Below are positions 1-5,200 of a stretch of 5,200 bases of DNA, piece after piece (within the stretch, counting starts at the first letter, position 1; each line of letters begins with the position of its first letter). Under the pieces are notes generated by a model. That model did not search any database and was not told where the DNA came from. It saw nothing but the letters and a program-made list of their open reading frames with translations. A program made the translations under genes and the position numbers. Origin of the DNA: Lutispora sp. (GTDB lineage Bacteria > Bacillota > Clostridia > Lutisporales > Lutisporaceae); NCBI GenBank assembly GCA_030834765.1, contig JAUQXG010000445.1, positions 1 through 5,200 of the forward strand. The letters run 5' to 3'.

Positions 1-1506
1 GCTTTCATTTAGTCCTAGTTTAAAGGAAATCTCAAACGCATTTGATTTTCCTGGTATTCCTATTAACAATCTATATGTAGGTCTTAAAGTCAAAATATCA
101 AACTCAACGCTGGCATTGCATACACCTTGAGTAGAAAGAGCATAAAGCTTCAATTCGCTATAGTGTGTGGTAGCTACCGTTCTAATATTTTTCTTATGAA
201 GTAATTCTAGTATTGAAATAGCCAAAGCTGCTCCCTCAGTCGGATCTGTTCCTGCACCTAATTCATCAAAAAGGACTAATGAATTATCTTTTATATTGTT
301 TATTATAGATACTATATTTGTCATATGAGAAGAAAAGGTACTAAGGCTTTGTTCGATGCTTTGCTCATCTCCAATATCCGCAAATACTTCTTCAAAAATC
401 GCAATTTCACTATAGTCCCCTGCAGGTATATGTAAACCTGATTGAGCCATTAATGTAAGAAGTCCTAATGTTTTTAAAGTTACTGTCTTCCCTCCTGTAT
501 TGGGTCCTGTTACCACTAAAGTATTAAACTGTTCACCTAAATAAATATCTATTGGTACTACTTGATCCGATTTGATTAAAGGATGTCTTCCTTTTTTTAT
601 ATTGATAATCCCTTTACTATTCACATCTGGTTCAGAACATCTATTCTCTAACGAAAAATTTGCTTTTGCAAATATAAAATCTAAAGTGGCAAGCACTTCT
701 AAATTCACTTTCAGAAAATCATACTTTTCTTGAATTTGCATAGTAAAATCTAATAGTATTTTTTCTATCTCTTCGCTTTCTTGAAGCTGCAACTGTCTTA
801 GATCATTATTCATTTCTACTACTGCCATTGGTTCAATAAAAAGCGTTGCTCCAGTAGAGGATTGATCATGTATTAATCCAGGAACACTACCTCTAAACTC
901 TTGCTTTACTGGGATTACAAATCGATCCCCTCTTATTGAAATGATGGGATCCTGTAAGAATTTCTGGAATGTATGGGATCCGATCATGTGATTTAATTTT
1001 TCTCTTATATTTGCATTTTTATCTTTTATTTTTCTGCGAATAGATTTTAGTGTCGGGCTCGCATTATCAGATAGTTCGTCTTCACTTACTATAGCGGAAT
1101 AAATACTTTCCTCGATATTTTTAAATGCAGAAATGCACTCAATCATTTCTTCTAAAATCGGATAGTTTTCATCTTTTCTATCTTCACTCATGTATTTTTT
1201 TAATCTTCTCGCAGTTCTAAGAGAATCAGCTACCTTTAAAAGTTCTCCAGCGGTTAATGCAGATCCAATCTTTGCTTTTCTTAGACTAGACCTTATATCA
1301 TGAAGTCCGCTTAATGGTGCACTTCCTTTTTTTAAAATTAACTTTACTGCCTCAGAAGTTTCCTGCAATAGTTCTTTTACTTCACTAATATTATGAGACG
1401 GAGTTAGGGCCCTGGCTATATCTTTACCTAGCTCACTTGCAGCCATATCTGCAATCATTTCTTTTATTTTATTATATTCTAATACTCTCAATGCTTTTTC
1501 GTTCAA
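1..1506 (-). CDS. mutS2: Endonuclease/ATPase MutS2 (RqcU), N-terminal 502 residues, 3' end outside window
   Basis: MutS-family ATPase. Bacillus MutS2 is known to bind collided ribosomes and promote their splitting, and other members have been linked to suppression of recombination. The frame is open from a TTG at 1506 to base 1, giving 502 residues of a family usually near 780. Visible family motifs are RGDRFVIPVK (192-201) and SSTGATL (216-222) in the core/lever region, GRHP (306-309) at the ATPase entry, Walker A GPNTGGKT (334-341), the signature DIGDEQSIEQSLSTFSSHM (377-395), Walker B LVLFDELGAGTDP with D414 and E415 (410-422), and ATTHYSELK (445-453). GIPGKSNAFEIS follows near the left edge. 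The mismatch-recognition domain of true MutS is absent, which identifies MutS2. The linker and Smr nuclease domain would lie beyond the edge and cannot be confirmed. TTG is preferred because the family begins MNEKALRVLEY, a GAGGTG lies 5 nt upstream, and the next ATG is 16 codons inside. It is last of the four genes, 32 nt after the kinase. Confidence 0.96.
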   Translation of the reverse strand, partial: MNEKALRVLEYNKIKEMIADMAASELGKDIARALTPSHNISEVKELLQETSEAVKLILKKGSAPLSGLHDIRSSLRKAKIGSALTAGELLKVADSLRTARRLKKYMSEDRKDENYPILEEMIECISAFKNIEESIYSAIVSEDELSDNASPTLKSIRRKIKDKNANIREKLNHMIGSHTFQKFLQDPIISIRGDRFVIPVKQEFRGSVPGLIHDQSSTGATLFIEPMAVVEMNNDLRQLQLQESEEIEKILLDFTMQIQEKYDFLKVNLEVLATLDFIFAKANFSLENRCSEPDVNSKGIINIKKGRHPLIKSDQVVPIDIYLGEQFNTLVVTGPNTGGKTVTLKTLGLLTLMAQSGLHIPAGDYSEIAIFEEVFADIGDEQSIEQSLSTFSSHMTNIVSIINNIKDNSLVLFDELGAGTDPTEGAALAISILELLHKKNIRTVATTHYSELKLYALSTQGVCNASVEFDILTLRPTYRLLIGIPGKSNAFEISFKLGLNES

Positions 1507-1511
1507 ACTAA

Positions 1512-1517
1512 CACCTC
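1512..1517 (-). promoter_or_regulatory. Ribosome binding site GAGGTG for mutS2 (supports the TTG start)
   Basis: On the minus strand GAGGTG lies 5 nt before the TTG at 1506. It sits within the 32-nt gap after the histidine kinase stop codon and decides the non-ATG start, because no ATG occurs near it. The same GAGGTG at the same 5-nt distance precedes the kinase gene. Confidence 0.75.
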
Positions 1518-1538
1518 GTCGCCTAAAATCTTTAATTA

Positions 1539-3002
1539 TTATATTTCTTTAAAAGCAGGCAAGTAGAAACAAAACTCTGTTCCCTCACCTATTAAACTGT
1601 TTACCGTTACATCGGCTCCATGAGCATTTACTATATTTTTTACGATTGCTAAACCTAGCCCAATACCTGACTCCATTTTTGCTTTATTTGTAGTATAAAA
1701 TCTATCCCATATGAAAGGAATGTCCTGTTCAGCAATTCCCTCACCAAAGTCTCTAATACAAATATAGATTTTATCGTTTTGTCTGTAAACATTGATTATT
1801 ATATTTCCATAATCATAGGAATGATTTATTGCATTATTTAATAAATTAATAAGCACCTGCTTAATCCTTGCTTCATCACCCAAGCAAAGCAGCAAATCAT
1901 CTTCTATATTTAATAGTTTTATGCTAATATTTCTTTTAGATGCATAAGGTAATAGTTTATCTATGGTTCTTTTAATCATTGCTTCCATACTAAATGCAGT
2001 AATTTTAAGTTCAAAGTGCCCTGCCTCAATTTGTGAAAGCTGCAATATTTCATCTACCATTTTTCTTAATCTTTCTGTTTCTTCTTTGATAATATTTAGG
2101 TATTTATCTCTTTCTTCTTCTGTATCTGCAAGACCATCAATCAATACCTCTGTATAACCTTGAAGATAGCTAAGAGGAGTCCTCATTTCATGGGATACAT
2201 TTGCTATAAATTCTTTTCGCATCTGTTCCACCCTAGATAGCTGTTTCGCTAGATCATTTATTGTATCTCCTAAAGCCTTTATTTCTCTATTGGATTGCAA
2301 ATTTATAATTGTATTATAATTTCCTTTTGATATCTGCTTTGCAGCTTCATTAATAACTATTAATGGTTTTGAGAAACTTTGGGAAAGAAAATATGCTATT
2401 AAAGATGAAATGATTATAGCACCGACAAAAATATAAAGGAACTGCACTCTTATAATATTAATTGTAGTTTCCAATGGCTCTAACGGCGTAATAATATAAA
2501 CAGCTCCGATTATCTCGTTTGAAGGCATTTCATCAAATCCTACATCAGAATACCGGTTATTCCGATTGTCAATATCTGCACCATATGTTGCTTTTATCGG
2601 TACTCCAACTATTAATGATTGAAATCCTCTAATAAATCTATTTTGTTCCGTAACAACTTGTCCGTGTTTGATCTGATTATCAAAATATTTTGTACCAAAG
2701 ACCCAACCGGTTTTATAATCTGAATTTCCAAGCAAATATGTAATTTTTGAATTTTCATCTGTAACTATAATAACATCATTTATGCTTTTTAATGCACTAA
2801 AGAATGTGGAATTAAAATTATACTTATTTGTTAAAACAGCTTTCGATATATCCGTAGCATCACTTTTCAGTTGCTTAACTTTTTCTTCATAATAAAATCC
2901 ATATAGATATACTGTTTGAAAAATCATATTAATAAACAGTATGGCAATTGTCATTAAAACGATACCGGTCCACAATCTAACAACAATGCTTTTTGTTTTC
3001 AT
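1539..3002 (-). CDS. Membrane sensor histidine kinase (HAMP-HisKA-HATPase), two-component system
   Basis: A 487-residue class I sensor kinase that would autophosphorylate and pass phosphate to the regulator encoded just upstream. Order of parts: short cytoplasmic N-terminus, membrane segment about 10-35, extracytoplasmic sensor about 36-183, second membrane segment about 184-206, HAMP linker about 207-259 (with SKPL and E219), HisKA with NVSHEMRTPL (phospho-acceptor H271), then the HATPase domain with N box NLLNNA (386-391), G1 box DFGEGI (418-423), F box WDRFY (432-436) and G2 box GIGLGL (446-451). All catalytic boxes look intact. The E-x-x-T after H271 (E272, T275) is the motif tied to phosphatase activity in this family, so a bifunctional kinase/phosphatase is likely (inference). 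No cytoplasmic PAS domain is visible between HAMP and HisKA. The sensor has no recognisable ligand motif, and its alternating hydrophobic strands (LIVGVPI, IIGAVYI) suggest a PAS-like or Cache-like fold. The ATG overlaps the regulator stop as ATGA. It cannot be assigned to a named system. Confidence 0.95.
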   Translation of the reverse strand: MKTKSIVVRLWTGIVLMTIAILFINMIFQTVYLYGFYYEEKVKQLKSDATDISKAVLTNKYNFNSTFFSALKSINDVIIVTDENSKITYLLGNSDYKTGWVFGTKYFDNQIKHGQVVTEQNRFIRGFQSLIVGVPIKATYGADIDNRNNRYSDVGFDEMPSNEIIGAVYIITPLEPLETTINIIRVQFLYIFVGAIIISSLIAYFLSQSFSKPLIVINEAAKQISKGNYNTIINLQSNREIKALGDTINDLAKQLSRVEQMRKEFIANVSHEMRTPLSYLQGYTEVLIDGLADTEEERDKYLNIIKEETERLRKMVDEILQLSQIEAGHFELKITAFSMEAMIKRTIDKLLPYASKRNISIKLLNIEDDLLLCLGDEARIKQVLINLLNNAINHSYDYGNIIINVYRQNDKIYICIRDFGEGIAEQDIPFIWDRFYTTNKAKMESGIGLGLAIVKNIVNAHGADVTVNSLIGEGTEFCFYLPAFKEI

Positions 3003-3685
3003 TTTGGCACCTCAAATTTATAGCCTACCCCCCAAATAGTATTAATATAATTGCTTTGATCCCCCATTTTTTCTCTTAACTTCTTAATATGAGTATCCAC
3101 AGTTCTGGGATCACCATATTGATCATATCCCCATACCTTAAGCAGTAGTTGTTCTCTGGTAAACACAATATTAGAATTTGTAGCTAAATAAAATAGAAGT
3201 TCATATTCTTTATTCGTTAATGTTATTGGCTTTTCATCGATATTTACTTCTCTTGAAAGCCTGTTAATATGAATAAGACCAATTTTAAGAATAGAAGATG
3301 TTTCAGCATTTCTTATCTCAGAGCGTCGCAATAGAGCCTTTACTCTGGCTATTAATTCCTTAGGGCTAAAAGGCTTCACAATGTAGTCATCTGCACCTAA
3401 ATCAAAACCAAAGAGTTTATCAAACTCCTCACCTCTTGCAGTCAGCATGATAATGGGAATATTAGATGTTCTTCTAATCTCCCTACATACTGTCCAACCA
3501 TCAATTTCAGGCAACATGATATCGAGTATAGCAATATCAAAGGAGTTACTTTTAAACATAGCTAATGCTTGCTTTCCATCCACTGCTTCAAATGTTTGAA
3601 ACTGTTCTTTCTTGAAAGCTATCTTGATAAGTTCTCTCATTTTATCTTCATCATCTACTAATAAAATTCTTATTGTGTTTTCCAA
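2999..3685 (-). CDS. OmpR/PhoB-family response regulator, two-component system
   Basis: A 228-residue DNA-binding response regulator, the normal length for the family. The receiver domain (about 5-118) has the acidic pair D11/D12, the phospho-acceptor D55 in AILDIMLP, T82 in LTAR and K104 in VKPF, so every residue needed for phosphotransfer is present. A winged-helix DNA-binding domain follows (about 132-226), with LTNKEYELLFYL, the recognition-helix region RTVDTHIKKLREKM (194-207) and the C-terminal hairpin WGVGYKF (218-224). The start is TTG at 3685, preceded by AAGGAG about 9 nt upstream; no ATG fits in the 17-nt gap after the U32 gene. It precedes its partner kinase with a 4-nt overlap. 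Phosphorylation would be expected to promote dimerisation and binding to direct repeats at target promoters, which are not identifiable here. PhoP-, ResD- and WalR-like regulators all look similar, so no gene name is given. Confidence 0.96.
   Translation of the reverse strand: MENTIRILLVDDEDKMRELIKIAFKKEQFQTFEAVDGKQALAMFKSNSFDIAILDIMLPEIDGWTVCREIRRTSNIPIIMLTARGEEFDKLFGFDLGADDYIVKPFSPKELIARVKALLRRSEIRNAETSSILKIGLIHINRLSREVNIDEKPITLTNKEYELLFYLATNSNIVFTREQLLLKVWGYDQYGDPRTVDTHIKKLREKMGDQSNYINTIWGVGYKFEVPK
3008..3013 (-). promoter_or_regulatory. Ribosome binding site GAGGTG for the histidine kinase, inside the regulator gene
   Basis: GAGGTG lies 5 nt before the kinase ATG (3002) and within the last codons of the response regulator. 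With the ATGA stop/start overlap it supports translational coupling of regulator and kinase. Confidence 0.7.
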
Positions 3686-3694
3686 AATATTACT

Positions 3695-3700
3695 CTCCTT
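3695..3700 (-). promoter_or_regulatory. Ribosome binding site AAGGAG for the response regulator (supports the TTG start)
   Basis: AAGGAG on the minus strand lies in the 17-nt gap between the U32 stop codon and the regulator, about 9 nt before the TTG at 3685. Its strength and position support TTG rather than an internal ATG; the first in-frame internal ATG is at codon 16. Confidence 0.75.
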
Positions 3701-3702
3701 AT

Positions 3703-5200
3703 TTATATTACACCTCTAAAAAAATGTCCTTTTGTAAATCCAGCTGATTTAATTTTATCTACTCTTTCTTTAAAATCAACTTGATTTTGACCATTTATAT
3801 AAAGATCTACAATATTTCTTGTCTGTTCTTTATTTTCAACATAGAAATCCATTCTAATTGACCGAATTCCACTGGAATAAATTTTTTCTATCTCATCTGC
3901 AAGAAATAATAAGTCACTATTTAGAATTTGAGTTCTACAATGTGCATCTGTCTTTATTATTCTAAATATTTTACCTAAATGATCTTTTATAGCATATTCT
4001 CCGTTTTTACATATATCATTACATTTTTTTGTACTACCCATGCTAATGGGACAATATTCAGTCGTCATTACAGGCATATATCCATATACTACGGCCTCAA
4101 TATTGGCTTCTGTCTTATTGGATATCTCTCTAATCTGCTTAAAATTCAATTCTGGAGATAAACATATATCTTTAATACCATGCTCTAGAAGAAAATTTGC
4201 TGCCACCGAATTCGATATATTTAAATTGTAATTGCCCCTAATTTCTTTTATCTTGAATCTGCTTAAAAATTCGTATTGTCCCATGTTTGAAATTACAACA
4301 CCAGAAAAATCGTATTTTTCTAAAATCTCCTCATATCTTGATTTTTCATTATCAAAAACTATTGAAGGCATTACAAAGTAACATTTAACATTTCTTTTAA
4401 TGCATAAATCAAAGATTTGTTTTATATCTATAGTGTTCATTATATAAATACTATCTATTCCTGCATCAATTGCTCCTTCAGCAGCTTCTATATTTGTTAC
4501 TCCTGCGATGTATTCTTCATTATCAGTTGTCTTTTTAGAAACTTGCGAGAAAAATTCTTTCTTCAGGTCATTATTTATATCTTTATTTGCCCTTTTATTA
4601 AGATTCTCTCGCTTTTCACTTAATTTATCAAGAGCTTCACGTCTTAATGTATTAATTATGCTAACAGGAAGAAAAACTTCTCCATGGATATCAATTTCAA
4701 TTTTAATAAACTTATAAGGGGTATCACCAGTTTTTGATAATTGATCTTTTATTCGTTCATGAGTAATAGCTATATTTTCAGCCCTTTTAAGTTTTTCACT
4801 TCCAATTGCTAATACTACATTTCCTTCACCATCATCAATAATTATCTTAGGGTACTCATCAATCTTGATCATCATTTCGCAAGTTAAATATATAACTTTG
4901 GAATTTTGCTTAGCATATTGGTTTAAGGCCTTATCATTTAAAGCTCTATCTAGGGTTTTATATATATGATTTCCCTTTTGAACATCATGTTTAAAATAAA
5001 TATCACCAGTCTGTCCAATTAGTAGTTTATCTGATTTATCTCCATTTATTCTAATTCCACTAATCATTCCACCAACGCCTATGCTTTTATCATTGATTAT
5101 CTCTATACCATCTCCATCTTTTAAATCTTCTGCTTCTATTACAACAGTAATAAATTTCCCTTTTTTATCAACTACTTTTCCAATGTAAGTGCCTCTATTA
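3703..5200 (-). CDS. U32-family protein with DUF3656 domain (RlhA-like), C-terminal 498 residues, 5' end outside window
   Basis: Annotated in databases as U32 family peptidase or collagenase-like protease. E. coli RlhA, which shares U32 plus DUF3656, is required for hydroxylation of 23S rRNA C2501, so RNA modification is a better guess than proteolysis (inference). The frame stays open through the right edge: 44 more residues precede the ATG at 5067, including GKFITVVIEA and DGDGIEII, so that ATG is internal and the N-terminal U32 domain, probably some 300 residues, is missing. Visible parts are DUF3656 (about 5199 down to 4620), with GDIYFKHDVQKGNHIYKT, ERIKDQLSKTGDTPYKF and VFLPVSIINTLRREAL; a charged linker (about 4620-4520); and a second U32-like barrel beginning AGVTNIEAAEGAIDAGIDSI. 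This barrel holds GYMPVMTTEYCPI and four cysteines (C-x9-C-x3-C-x23-C) that could bind an iron-sulfur cluster as in other U32 proteins. The C-terminus GHFFRGVI fits the family, so the 3' end is intact. It is first of the visible unit, 17 nt before the regulator. Confidence 0.93.
   Translation of the reverse strand, partial: NRGTYIGKVVDKKGKFITVVIEAEDLKDGDGIEIINDKSIGVGGMISGIRINGDKSDKLLIGQTGDIYFKHDVQKGNHIYKTLDRALNDKALNQYAKQNSKVIYLTCEMMIKIDEYPKIIIDDGEGNVVLAIGSEKLKRAENIAITHERIKDQLSKTGDTPYKFIKIEIDIHGEVFLPVSIINTLRREALDKLSEKRENLNKRANKDINNDLKKEFFSQVSKKTTDNEEYIAGVTNIEAAEGAIDAGIDSIYIMNTIDIKQIFDLCIKRNVKCYFVMPSIVFDNEKSRYEEILEKYDFSGVVISNMGQYEFLSRFKIKEIRGNYNLNISNSVAANFLLEHGIKDICLSPELNFKQIREISNKTEANIEAVVYGYMPVMTTEYCPISMGSTKKCNDICKNGEYAIKDHLGKIFRIIKTDAHCRTQILNSDLLFLADEIEKIYSSGIRSIRMDFYVENKEQTRNIVDLYINGQNQVDFKERVDKIKSAGFTKGHFFRGVI

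Noticed and set aside
944..981. Direct repeat of ATGGGATCC (944-952 and 973-981)
   Set aside because: Two 9-base copies only, both inside conserved mutS2 coding sequence and in different reading contexts; most likely chance.
1507..1538. Possible terminator or promoter between the kinase and mutS2
   Set aside because: The 32-nt gap holds the mutS2 ribosome binding site, with no hairpin followed by a T run and no room for a convincing promoter.
1963..2157. Plus-strand ORF of 64 codons inside the kinase gene
   Set aside because: It lies opposite the conserved kinase core and has no recognisable protein features; it is a shadow of the real gene.
3979..4717. Four plus-strand ORFs of 60-69 codons opposite the U32 gene
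   Set aside because: They overlap one another in different frames, have low-complexity hydrophobic or serine-rich composition from antisense AT-rich coding sequence, and lie opposite conserved U32/DUF3656 motifs.
3703..5067. A complete 454-residue U32 gene starting at the ATG at 5067
   Set aside because: The frame continues without a stop from 5068 to the right edge and encodes residues that fit the DUF3656 domain. There is no properly spaced ribosome binding site (the GGTGG is almost against the ATG), and the N-terminal U32 domain would be missing. The ATG is an internal methionine.
1..5200. A hidden defence system, mobile element or novel RNA
   Set aside because: Nearly every base is accounted for by four recognisable genes with intact motifs on one strand. 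There are no terminal repeats, transposase fragments, spacer arrays or unexplained intergenic space.

Overview
The window looks like a stretch of chromosome from a low-GC Gram-positive bacterium, probably a member of the Clostridia. The reasons are its strong AT richness, AT-ending codons, strong GGAG/GAGGTG ribosome binding sites, two TTG starts, and a U32/DUF3656 protein next to mutS2, a pairing I associate with clostridial genomes. The species cannot be read from the sequence.

All four genes lie on the minus strand and read from the right edge to the left edge. In transcription order they are: (1) the C-terminal 498 residues of a U32-family protein carrying a DUF3656 domain and a second U32-like barrel with a four-cysteine cluster, whose 5' end is beyond the right edge; (2) an OmpR/PhoB-type response regulator; (3) a membrane sensor histidine kinase; (4) the N-terminal 502 residues of MutS2, whose 3' end is beyond the left edge. 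The junctions are 17 nt, a 4-nt ATGA overlap and 32 nt, so this reads as one co-transcribed unit with almost no noncoding DNA. There is no gene-free stretch longer than 32 nt. I see no terminator, RNA gene, mobile element, CRISPR array or long repeat.

The regulator and kinase form a standard two-component phosphorelay: an extracytoplasmic signal would drive phosphorylation of His271 in the kinase, then Asp55 in the regulator, then DNA binding through its winged helix. The two flanking genes belong to families with characterised roles at the ribosome. E. coli RlhA, a U32/DUF3656 protein, is needed for 23S rRNA hydroxylation, and Bacillus MutS2 acts on collided ribosomes. Whether the two-component system regulates these neighbours or is only embedded among housekeeping genes cannot be decided here.

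Overall this is a fairly ordinary housekeeping region. I found no convincing sign of an undescribed system. The points most worth checking are the placement of the two-component system, the kinase's unassigned sensor domain, and the cysteine cluster in the second U32 barrel.
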